Assembly (NCBI GenBank): GCA_018711755.1
Contig: DVHY01000118.1
Coordinates: 1 to 23,769, forward strand
Source of the DNA: Candidatus Limivicinus faecipullorum
Lineage (GTDB): Bacteria; Bacillota; Clostridia; Oscillospirales; Oscillospiraceae
Length of the DNA stretch: 23,769 nt
Direction: 5' to 3'
How positions within the stretch are numbered: position 1 is the first letter of the stretch; each line of letters opens with the position of its first letter. This document shows positions 15,256-22,585 of this stretch, piece after piece. The position numbers and the translations under genes are program-made. The notes under the pieces are model-generated. The model was not told the DNA's origin. It searched no databases and worked only from the letters and a program-made list of their open reading frames with translations.

Positions 15256-15345
15256 ATGTTTTCCCTCACTATCTGAATTGAAATATGGAAGTTTTTTAAA
15301 TATTTATGTATTTGAAATGAGTTTTTTATTGAGTTTAGCAGGAGC
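15256..15345 (-). other. AT-rich prmC-recA spacer, possible internal promoter
   Basis: This is the largest gap in the nine-gene minus-strand run and much more AT-rich than its flanks. A recA-proximal promoter would be expected here, but I see only weak -10-like elements (TACATA, AAATAT) and no convincing -35. There is no LexA-type dyad. Confidence 0.4.
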
Positions 15346-16200
15346 TCACATCTTGCCGATGACAGCCCGCTGTATCCCCTGGGTATCTTTCCGGGTGGCG
15401 GTGCGGCTGAAGCCGGCGGCCATGAGCATGTCGCAGACATCCTTGGCCTGGCCCTCGCCCACCTCAAAGAGCAGGTAGCCGCCGGGACGGAGGATGGACT
15501 TCCAGTACTTGATTATAGCCTTGTAGAAGCGAAGTCCGTCTTCTCCGCCGTCCAGGGCCCATATGGGCTCATAGTCCCGCACGGAGCGGTCCAGGCTCTG
15601 TATCTCGCCGCTGGGTATGTAGGGGGGATTGGAGACGATAAGGTCGAAGCTGCCTATCCCCAGGGGAGGGGAGGAGGTGGCGTCGGCCTGGATGCACAGC
15701 ACCCGGGAGTTCAGCTTATGGTCGGTGACGTTGCGGCGGCAGACCTCCAGGGCGCTGGCGCTGAGGTCCACGGCCACCAGGCGGGTGGCGGGCATTTCAT
15801 GGGCGATGGCACAGGTGATGCAGCCGCTGCCGCAGCAGAGATCCAGCACTCTTGCATCCATTTTATTGCCGGTGAGTATCTCCTTGGCGGCGTCAATAAG
15901 CACCTCCGTGTCCATGCGTGGAATGAGCACGTCGGGGGTGACCACCAGGTCGATGCCATAGAACTGCCAGGAGCCGGTGATGTAGGCCACGGGCTCGCCC
16001 TTCAGGCGCCGGGCGGTGTAATCGAGAGCCCGGTTTTCCACCTCGCTGGTGGTATAGAGCTTCAGGTCCCGCAGCAGATGCTCCACACTTTTCCCCGCAG
16101 CCCCGGCCACCAGTATCCTGGCCTCCAGGTCGCAGGCCTCAATGCCGCTTTGCCGCAGCAGATTTCTGGTGGACAGATAGATGTCGTTATATGTCTTCAA
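15346..16200 (-). CDS. prmC: Release factor glutamine methyltransferase
   Basis: A 284-residue SAM-dependent enzyme that methylates the glutamine of the GGQ motif in release factors. Seen: a helical N-terminal domain, IPRMDTEVL near 93-101, the SAM-binding DLCCGSGC (120-127) and the catalytic NPPY (191-194). The start is a TTG at 16198-16200, chosen because GAGGT (16209-16213 on the complement) sits 8 nt away and no in-frame ATG lies close by. That site overlaps the stop of the upstream DUF1385 gene, so translation is probably coupled. prfA, the usual partner, is not in the window. Confidence 0.95.
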   Translation of the reverse strand: MKTYNDIYLSTRNLLRQSGIEACDLEARILVAGAAGKSVEHLLRDLKLYTTSEVENRALDYTARRLKGEPVAYITGSWQFYGIDLVVTPDVLIPRMDTEVLIDAAKEILTGNKMDARVLDLCCGSGCITCAIAHEMPATRLVAVDLSASALEVCRRNVTDHKLNSRVLCIQADATSSPPLGIGSFDLIVSNPPYIPSGEIQSLDRSVRDYEPIWALDGGEDGLRFYKAIIKYWKSILRPGGYLLFEVGEGQAKDVCDMLMAAGFSRTATRKDTQGIQRAVIGKM

Positions 16201-16211
16201 TATTCTCTACC

Positions 16212-17165
16212 TCATTTTCCCCATTCGTCCAGACCTTTTTCCTCCGGGATGACAAGTTCCAGAGACCTTATGGCACATTCTATCATACCGTCGTCCGGCT
16301 CGTTGGTAGTAATACGCTGGAGCCATTTCCCCGGCGCAGACAATGCGGCGGAGAGTATATTGTCGTGGCGGCCGCACCAGCGGTTTATCTCATAGCTGAT
16401 GCCCACCACCACCGGCAGCAAAAGCAGGTGGCAGCCCATGCGGGCAAAGCTGTTGTCCAGAAGGACAACAGAGTTTACCAGGATGCTCACCACGATGACC
16501 ACCAGCAGGAAGCTGGTGCCGCAGCGGGGGTGGAAGCGGCTCTCGGTGCGCACGTTTTCCACCGTCAGCTCCCTGCCGTGCTCGTAGCAGAAGATGGTCT
16601 TGTGCTCGGCGCCGTGGTAGGAGAAAAGCCGCTGCACGTCGCTGACGCGGGTGCAGAGCTTCATGTATATCAGGAGTATGACCACTTTCAGCACGCCCTC
16701 GGAGAGGTTGCGTATAACGTAGTTTGCGGTCAGGGGCTTTATGAAGCCCACGATAAGGGTGGGCAGGAAGATGAACAGCAGCAGGGACAGGGCTATGCCC
16801 AGCACCACGGCGGTGCCGATTATCAGCTTCTGGGCCTTTTCGGCGGGGAAGTGGTCGCTTATCCACTTGTCCAGCTTGTCAGGCTCGGCCTGCTCATCCT
16901 CGGGGATAAGGCTGGCGGAATAGGTGAGGGCCTGCATGCCCTTGTACATGGAGTCCAGAAAGATGGCGCAGCCCCTTATGAAGGGCCAGCCCAGTATGGG
17001 GTGCTTTTCCTTGTCCAGCTTGATGTCTTCAACTTTTTCCACGAGCCCGTCCTTGGTGCGGCAGACTATGGCCTGCTTCTTGGGCCCGCGCATCAGTATG
17101 CCCTCTATCAGGGCCTGTCCGCCGATAGAGGTGCGAAAACCGCAGTTTTTATTTTTATTCGTCAT
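16212..17165 (-). CDS. DUF1385 (YqhQ-like) membrane protein
   Basis: A 317-residue protein of the DUF1385 family; the biochemical role is not known. The N-terminal signature IGGQALIEGILMRGP is followed by a cytosolic stretch, hydrophobic segments near 112-140 and 155-170, then the conserved polar block YHGAEHKTI...E...RFHPRCGTSF. That block has His, Glu and Cys residues that could bind a metal. Two more hydrophobic segments follow (about 217-236 and 245-262). AAGGAG precedes the ATG at 17165. It sits between the histidine kinase (9-bp gap) and prmC (11-bp gap); association with prmC is common in Clostridia. Confidence 0.9.
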   Translation of the reverse strand: MTNKNKNCGFRTSIGGQALIEGILMRGPKKQAIVCRTKDGLVEKVEDIKLDKEKHPILGWPFIRGCAIFLDSMYKGMQALTYSASLIPEDEQAEPDKLDKWISDHFPAEKAQKLIIGTAVVLGIALSLLLFIFLPTLIVGFIKPLTANYVIRNLSEGVLKVVILLIYMKLCTRVSDVQRLFSYHGAEHKTIFCYEHGRELTVENVRTESRFHPRCGTSFLLVVIVVSILVNSVVLLDNSFARMGCHLLLLPVVVGISYEINRWCGRHDNILSAALSAPGKWLQRITTNEPDDGMIECAIRSLELVIPEEKGLDEWGK

Positions 17166-17174
17166 GATCTCTCC

Positions 17175-18167
17175 TTAGGCTGAGGTGAGAGGCAGAGTGA
17201 CGGTGACTACGCAGCCGCCGTCCACGGCGTTTGCCACGGTGAGTTCGCCGCCATGGCGGCTGACTATCTCATCGCACACGGAAAGGCCGATGCCTGTACC
17301 TCTGTTTTTGGAGCTGCCTTTGTAAAATTTTTCTTTCACATGGGGAAGCTCCGCCTCAGGGATGCCGTGCCCGTAATCCCTGAAGGTAATGCGCACATGG
17401 TCGCCCTCTTCCCGAAGGCGTACGTCGATGCGCTCTCCGTCGCCGCCGTGCTTGGCGGCATTGTCCAAAAGGTTGCAGAAGACCTGCTTGAGCCGCTCCG
17501 GGTCCCCGGGGATCAGAGGTATCTCGGAGGGTGGGCCGGAATAATTGACCTCCATGCCCGCCTGCTTCATCAGCTCCCCATAGGTGAAGAGAGCGTCCTC
17601 CAGCTCGGCAGCTATGTCGATAAGCTCTATGCGCAGGTTAAAGCGTCCGTCCTGTATCCTGGTAAATTCCAGCAGCTCCGTGACCATGCCGGTGAGACGC
17701 TCGGCCTCCTTGGAGATGATGTTGATGCCCCGGAGGGAATCTCCCTGGACCGCCGGGTCAAAGGCTATGGTCTCACTCCAGCCCATAATGGCGGTGAGGG
17801 GCGTGCGCAGCTCATGGGAGACCTGGGAGATGAAGTCCGTCCTGGACTTCTCCGCCACGGCCACCTTCTCCGACATGTTGTTTATCTCCCGGGTGAGCTG
17901 GCTCATCTCATCTTCCCCGTACACGTCCAGCTTCACTCCGTAGCTGCCTTCGGCTATATGCTTGGAAAAACGGGTGAGCTCCCCTATGGGGTCGGTGACA
18001 TAGCGCCAGAACCACAGGTTCAGCCCCACAATATATATACAGATCAGCACCAGCAGCGTCACCGCCAGGTTCATAAAGCTGCGGGTCACGCACCATATGC
18101 TCAAAAGCAGCAGGGCCAGGGCGGCGATGCTGGAGAGCAAAAGCTGGTTTTTAAGACTGCTCCACAT
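17175..18167 (-). CDS. Sensor histidine kinase with minimal extracytoplasmic loop
   Basis: A 330-residue kinase. TM1 (about 8-27) and TM2 (about 34-57) are separated by only about six residues (TRSFMN), so there is no external sensor domain. A HAMP-like region follows (about 56-105), then the HisKA domain with H118 in SHELRTPLTAI, and a catalytic domain with N box (LLDNAAKHG), G1 (DYGHGIPE), F (EKFYKG) and G2 (GTGIGLSV). All are intact, so it should be active. The signal is likely detected within the membrane or through a partner protein. It follows its response regulator after 21 bp. Confidence 0.94.
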   Translation of the reverse strand: MWSSLKNQLLLSSIAALALLLLSIWCVTRSFMNLAVTLLVLICIYIVGLNLWFWRYVTDPIGELTRFSKHIAEGSYGVKLDVYGEDEMSQLTREINNMSEKVAVAEKSRTDFISQVSHELRTPLTAIMGWSETIAFDPAVQGDSLRGINIISKEAERLTGMVTELLEFTRIQDGRFNLRIELIDIAAELEDALFTYGELMKQAGMEVNYSGPPSEIPLIPGDPERLKQVFCNLLDNAAKHGGDGERIDVRLREEGDHVRITFRDYGHGIPEAELPHVKEKFYKGSSKNRGTGIGLSVCDEIVSRHGGELTVANAVDGGCVVTVTLPLTSA

Positions 18168-18188
18168 CTATACTTACTTCCTATCCTC

Positions 18189-18878
18189 TCAGTAACCCCA
18201 CTTGTAGCCGTAGCCCCAGACAGTGGTGAGGTATTCCGGCTCCGTGGGGTCGGATTCGATCTTGATGCGCAGACGGCGGATGTTCACATCCACGGTCTTC
18301 AGCTCGCCCTTGAAGTCGTTGCCCCACACGGCGGTGAGTATATCCTCCCGGCTCATTGCCTTGCCGGGATTTTCCATAAACAGCTTCATCAGCAGATATT
18401 CTATCTGGGTCAGCTTCAGACGCTGGCCGTCCTTTTCCAGAGTGCGGTTCCTGGTGTTGAGGAGGAAGGGGCCGCTGACAAGCTCCGTGGAGGAACGCTC
18501 GTCCTCGTCTATGCCCAGGCGGCGGATGAGAGCGTCCACACGGGCGGTGAGCTCGGCGGGGGAGAAGGGCTTGGTCACATAGTCGTCGGCCCCGGTCATG
18601 AGCCCGGTGACCTTGTCTATCTCCTGGCTCTTTGCGGTGAGCATGATGATGCCCATCTTGGAGCCGGTGGCCCTTATACGGCGGCATACTTCAAAACCGT
18701 CAATATCCGGCAGCATAACATCCAGCAGGGCAAGGCAGATGTCGGGATTGACCCGGAGCTTTTCCAGGGCCATCTCCCCGGTCTCCGCTTCGATGGGCTC
18801 AAAGCCGCTGCGGCGCAGATTTATAACGACAAAGCTGCGGATATTGGCCTCGTCTTCCAGAACCAGTATCTTCTTCAT
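18189..18878 (-). CDS. OmpR-family response regulator
   Basis: A 229-residue DNA-binding response regulator. The receiver domain has D9 and E10, phospho-acceptor D53 (LLDVMLPD), T81, Y100 and K103 (VTKPF). The C-terminal winged-helix domain carries LTQIEYLLMKLF and ends VWGYGYKWGY. The start at 18878 gives the standard MKKILVLEDE with GGGAG about 10 nt upstream; an upstream in-frame ATG at 18932 has no support. It heads the nine-gene minus-strand run and has its own promoter at 18936-18944. TGTAAA hexamers around that promoter are candidate binding sites. Confidence 0.95.
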   Translation of the reverse strand: MKKILVLEDEANIRSFVVINLRRSGFEPIEAETGEMALEKLRVNPDICLALLDVMLPDIDGFEVCRRIRATGSKMGIIMLTAKSQEIDKVTGLMTGADDYVTKPFSPAELTARVDALIRRLGIDEDERSSTELVSGPFLLNTRNRTLEKDGQRLKLTQIEYLLMKLFMENPGKAMSREDILTAVWGNDFKGELKTVDVNIRRLRIKIESDPTEPEYLTTVWGYGYKWGY

Positions 18879-18935
18879 ATCTGTAAAACTCCCTTTCTGA
18901 GAAGTGCTTTTATAAAGGTTGCAATATGACAAGTA

Positions 18936-18944
18936 ATTATAACA
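18936..18944 (-). promoter_or_regulatory. Extended -10 promoter of the two-component/recA/cysS operon
   Basis: On the minus strand TG-T-TATAAT is a perfect extended -10 (TATAAT at 18936-18941). The -35 is poor. Predicted start is near 18929, about 50 nt before the response-regulator ATG. Confidence 0.7.
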
Positions 18945-19003
18945 TGCCTTTTACAATTATGGTAGTCAAAGTTTCAAAAAATTCAAAACTTTTTTGCACA
19001 GAG

Positions 19004-19042
19004 ATTACATGTTATGTAAATCAGCGTGACAAAAAATGTAAA
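19004..19042. promoter_or_regulatory. Candidate regulator-binding region with TGTAAA sites
   Basis: An inverted repeat ATTACAT-GTT-ATGTAAAT (19004-19021) contains, on the minus strand, the exact 11-mer ATTTACATAAC of repeat unit 8 at 5560-5570. Plus-strand TGTAAA hexamers at 19015-19020 and 19037-19042 are 22 bp apart, about two helical turns. Further hexamers are at 18882-18887 (plus) and 18950-18955 (as TTTACA). The rest of the 308-bp gap between the two divergent operons holds a GC-rich stretch (about 19061-19165) in which I recognise nothing. Confidence 0.4.
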
Positions 19043-19193
19043 CAGAGGAATTTTTTCCCATTAAGCCCCGGGGTAAGGTCCTTTCCGGGAGGCCGGCGGC
19101 TTTTGCCCAGGGCCCCCGGCAAACTTTTGGGAGGGCTGCCTCACAGAGCGGGCGGGGCGGCGCAAATCAGTTGTCGACTAATGGCAAAGCCTG

Positions 19194-19202
19194 TGGTATA
19201 AT
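19194..19202 (+). promoter_or_regulatory. Extended -10 promoter of the GTPase-nuclease operon
   Basis: TG-G-TATAAT, with TATAAT at 19197-19202, is a perfect extended -10. The -35 is weak (TTGTCG at 19171 is 20 bp away). Predicted start near 19209 gives a leader of about 32 nt that includes GGGAGG at 19224-19229. Confidence 0.7.
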
Positions 19203-19240
19203 ACTAAAGTTAAGGCTTTGGCCGGGAGGAAAGAAGTGCA

Positions 19241-21844
19241 ATGGCAGAGGGACTTATAGCGGAAAAGAAAAATATTTGCGCCGGACTGCTGGCCCATGTG
19301 GACGCCGGGAAGACCACCCTCAGCGAGGCTATGCTCTATCTCTCCGGGGAGATAAAAAAGCTGGGCCGGGTGGACCACAGGGACAGCTTCCTGGACACTC
19401 ACAGCCTGGAGCGGGAGCGGGGCATAACCATTTTCTCCAAGCAGGCCCGCCTGGAGCTGGAGCACAGGCTGCTTACCCTTATGGACACCCCGGGCCATGC
19501 GGACTTTGCCGCCGAAGCGGAGCGGAGCATGCAGGTGCTGGACCTGGGGCTGCTGGTGCTCAGCGCCTCGGAGCCGGTGCAGAGCCACACCGAGACCCTG
19601 TGGCGTCTGACTGAAAGCTACAGGCTGCCCTGTTTTATATTCGTGACAAAGATGGACCTGCCCAACGCCGGGCGGGAGGAGATAATGAAGCTGCTCCGGA
19701 GCCGCCTCAGCGAAAACTGTGTGGACTTCGGCCTGGAACGGGAGCAGCTCATGGAACACATCGCCCTCTGCGACGAGGGGGCCATGGAGGAATACCTGGA
19801 CAGCGGAGAGATAGGCGCAAAGACAATAAGGGAGCTTGTCGCCGGGCGCAGGCTCTTCCCCTGCTTTTTCGGCTCGGGTCTGAAGACTCAGGGAGTGAAA
19901 GAGCTGCTGGAGGCCCTGGACGTGTATGCCCCGGAAAAGGAATACGGAGAGGACTTTGCCGCCAAGGTATACAAGATAGGCGCCGACCCCCAGGGCAAGC
20001 GCCTGAGTTACGTGAAGATAACCGGGGGCAGCCTGAAGGTGCGCAGCCCCATAAAATACAGGGATGAAAAGGGCAATGAGCTGGAGGAGAAGGTGAACCA
20101 GATACGCCTCTACTCCGGCACGAAATACGAAACTGCGGACTCGGTCTCCGCCGGGCAGGTCTGCGCCCTGCTGGGCCTCAGCGCCTGCCGCAGCGGCCAG
20201 GGCCTGGGGGCGGAAGCCGACTCCGCCCCGGCGCTGCTGGAGCCTGTCCTCAGCTACAGGGTCATCCCTCCAAAGGGCATGGACCCGGCCCTGCTTCTGC
20301 CCAAGCTCCGGCAGCTGGGCCAGGAGGATCCCCAGCTCCATATCGCCTGGAACGAGAGCCTGGGGGAGATAAGCCTCCAGCTCATGGGCAAGGTGCAGAC
20401 GGAAGTGCTGAAAAGCCTGGTGAAAGAACGCTTTGACATAGACATCGCGCTGGGCACCGGGCGGATAATGTACAAGGAGACCATAAAGAACACGGTGGAG
20501 GGCGTGGGCCACTTCGAGCCTCTGCGCCACTATGCGGAGGTACATTTTATAATGGAGCCTCTGCCTTCGGGCAGCGGCATACAGGTGGAGAGCATATGCA
20601 GCGAGGACGATCTGGACAGGAACTGGCAGCGGCTCATCCTCAGCCACCTTTTGGAAAAGCAGCATCTGGGTGTGCTCACCGGCTCGCCCATAACCGACAT
20701 AAAGATAAGCCTTGCCGCCGGCAAGGCCCACGACAAGCACACCGAGGGCGGCGACTTCCGCCAGGCCACATACAGGGCCGTGCGCCAGGGACTGATGCAG
20801 GCGGAGAGCCTGCTGCTGGAGCCCTGGTACGCCTTTGAGCTGGAAGTGCCCCCGGAGCAGATAGGCCGGGCCATCAGCGACCTGCGCAGCATGAACGGGG
20901 ACTTCGGGGCTCCCGAAGAGGCCGGGGAGCTCAGCAGGCTCAGGGGCTCGGCGCCGGTGTCGGCCATGAACGGCTACGCAGAGGAGCTGGCGGCCTATAC
21001 CCGGGGCCGGGGCAGACTGAGCCTGCGCAGCGCCGGCTACCGGCCCTGCCCGAACCCCCAGCCGGTGATAGATGAGATAGGCTATGAGCCGGAGCGGGAC
21101 CTGGACAACACCGCCGACTCGGTGTTCTGTTCCCACGGGGCCGGTGTGAACATAGCCTGGGACAAGGTGAAAGATTACATGCACCTGCCCTCCTGCCTGG
21201 AGAAAGAGGGGGAGGAGAGACCCCTTCCCACTCCCGGGTACAGGAGCTTGAGCATAGACGAGCGGGAGCTGGAGGCCATAATGGAGCGGGAGTTCGGCCC
21301 CATACGCAGGAAGGAGTACTCTGCTCCCCAGCGCAACCAGGCCCCGGTCCAATCCGCCGTGGTTCAGAATAAAAAGGAATACCTGATAGTGGACGGCTAC
21401 AACGTCATCTTCGCCTCACCGGAGCTGAAAGCCCTGGCCAGGGACAGGCTGGACCTGGCCCGCTGTCGGCTCATGGACATGCTCTCCAACTATGCGGGTT
21501 TCACCAAGAGCCAGCTGGTGTTGGTGTTCGACGGCTTTCGCACTCCCGGCAATCCCGGCTCCCGCAGCGATTACCACAATATCCATGTGGTCTTCACCAA
21601 GGACGGGGAGACGGGGGACGCCTATATAGAGAAGATCGCCGACGAGATAGGGAAGAACTACTCCGTGCGGGTGGCTACCAGCGACAACCTTATCCGACTG
21701 TCGGCCCTGCGCTCCGGTGTACTGCGCTGTTCCGCCGGGGAATTCATAAACGAACTGGACTGGGTGCTGGGCCAGATAGAGCAGGTACTGAGGAAAACAA
21801 ACGAGGACGCCCATAAGACAAGATTGAAAGATGGAAAACAGTGA
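19241..21844 (+). CDS. EF-G/Tet(M)-like GTPase fused to a YacP/Rae1-type NYN nuclease
   Basis: An 867-residue fusion. Residues 10-230 form an EF-G-type G domain: P loop AHVDAGKTT (18-26), switch I RGIT (60-63), DTPGH (82-86), and G4 as TKMD (136-139) instead of NKxD. Domains II to V follow to about 650 and resemble ribosome-protection proteins, with domain IV tip HDKHTEGGDFRQATYR. After a variable linker (about 655-710), residues 713-852 match the YacP/Rae1 NYN domain: VDGYN (D718, N721), VFDGF (D764), VFTKDGETGDAYIEKIA (D793) and VATSD (D815). Family knowledge: the first part binds near the ribosomal A site and Rae1 cleaves mRNA in that site. A stalled-ribosome or mRNA-cleavage role is inference. 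GGGAGG at 19224-19229 sets the start. Confidence 0.93.
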   Translation: MAEGLIAEKKNICAGLLAHVDAGKTTLSEAMLYLSGEIKKLGRVDHRDSFLDTHSLERERGITIFSKQARLELEHRLLTLMDTPGHADFAAEAERSMQVLDLGLLVLSASEPVQSHTETLWRLTESYRLPCFIFVTKMDLPNAGREEIMKLLRSRLSENCVDFGLEREQLMEHIALCDEGAMEEYLDSGEIGAKTIRELVAGRRLFPCFFGSGLKTQGVKELLEALDVYAPEKEYGEDFAAKVYKIGADPQGKRLSYVKITGGSLKVRSPIKYRDEKGNELEEKVNQIRLYSGTKYETADSVSAGQVCALLGLSACRSGQGLGAEADSAPALLEPVLSYRVIPPKGMDPALLLPKLRQLGQEDPQLHIAWNESLGEISLQLMGKVQTEVLKSLVKERFDIDIALGTGRIMYKETIKNTVEGVGHFEPLRHYAEVHFIMEPLPSGSGIQVESICSEDDLDRNWQRLILSHLLEKQHLGVLTGSPITDIKISLAAGKAHDKHTEGGDFRQATYRAVRQGLMQAESLLLEPWYAFELEVPPEQIGRAISDLRSMNGDFGAPEEAGELSRLRGSAPVSAMNGYAEELAAYTRGRGRLSLRSAGYRPCPNPQPVIDEIGYEPERDLDNTADSVFCSHGAGVNIAWDKVKDYMHLPSCLEKEGEERPLPTPGYRSLSIDERELEAIMEREFGPIRRKEYSAPQRNQAPVQSAVVQNKKEYLIVDGYNVIFASPELKALARDRLDLARCRLMDMLSNYAGFTKSQLVLVFDGFRTPGNPGSRSDYHNIHVVFTKDGETGDAYIEKIADEIGKNYSVRVATSDNLIRLSALRSGVLRCSAGEFINELDWVLGQIEQVLRKTNEDAHKTRLKDGKQ

Positions 21845-22574
21845 ACTTATAAAGCGGGCCCAGGACCTGGCCCGGCGCTGCCAGCGCAGCGGAAAGGTCT
21901 GCGCCACCGGCTTTCTCAGCCCGGCGGAGCAATACGAGATACAGACTCACCTGGGCTGTACCGACTGCAGACTGGTTTTCAGCGGCGGGACCGGGGACCG
22001 GGAACGCCGGGCCGCCTTTTTCCTGCCGGACTACATGGAGGAGGACCAGCTGGATGTGTCCGACTTCATCTGCGCCATGGAGCTGAAAGCCTACTTCGGC
22101 ACTCCGGGCCACCGGGATTACATGGGGGCTCTCCTGGGCATGGGCATAGGCCGGGAATGGCTGGGAGACATCCAGGTGGAGGAGGACCGGGCCTATGTGT
22201 TTTGCATGAACAGCGTGCTGGGCCATCTACTCTCCATAGAGAAAGCGGGGCGCTATACGGTGAAGGCCCGGCAGATAGAGCTCAGTCAGGTGCCGCAGCG
22301 CCATGTGGAGACCAAGGAGACCAGCTTCTCCGTTATGAGCATGAGGCTGGACGCCGTGGCGGCGGGGCTGTTCAATCTCTCCCGCACCGAGGCTGCAAAG
22401 CAGATAGCGGCGGGGAATCTGAGCCTGAACTACAGCCAGTGCCTGAAAGCCGACTGCACCGTGAAAGAAGGGGATATAATATCCCTGAAAGGCCGGGGCA
22501 AGGGCAGGATAAGCGGCACCGGCGGCACTTCCCGGAAAGGGCGGCTTTTCGTCTACGGGGAAATCTATAAGTGA
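21831..22574 (+). CDS. ylmH: YlmH-type S4-domain RNA-binding protein
   Basis: A 247-residue protein with the YlmH signature HRDYMGALLGMGIGREWLGDI (94-114) and a C-terminal S4 RNA-binding domain (about 171-232, SMRLDAVAAGLFNLSRTEAAKQI). In Bacillus, YlmH binds ribosomal particles and has been implicated in ribosome-associated quality control, acting much like the S4 protein RqcP. The ATG at 21831 lies inside the upstream fusion gene (14-bp overlap) with only a weak Shine-Dalgarno site, so translation is probably coupled. ylmH usually sits in the ylm-divIVA division cluster; here it is beside a ribosome-directed GTPase-nuclease. Confidence 0.93.
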   Translation: MENSELIKRAQDLARRCQRSGKVCATGFLSPAEQYEIQTHLGCTDCRLVFSGGTGDRERRAAFFLPDYMEEDQLDVSDFICAMELKAYFGTPGHRDYMGALLGMGIGREWLGDIQVEEDRAYVFCMNSVLGHLLSIEKAGRYTVKARQIELSQVPQRHVETKETSFSVMSMRLDAVAAGLFNLSRTEAAKQIAAGNLSLNYSQCLKADCTVKEGDIISLKGRGKGRISGTGGTSRKGRLFVYGEIYK

Positions 22575-22585
22575 GGCGGAACAAA

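Noticed and set aside
19061..19165. A structured RNA in the GC-rich part of the divergent intergenic region.
   Set aside because: Only short imperfect stems can be drawn, and the segment lies upstream of both predicted transcription starts.
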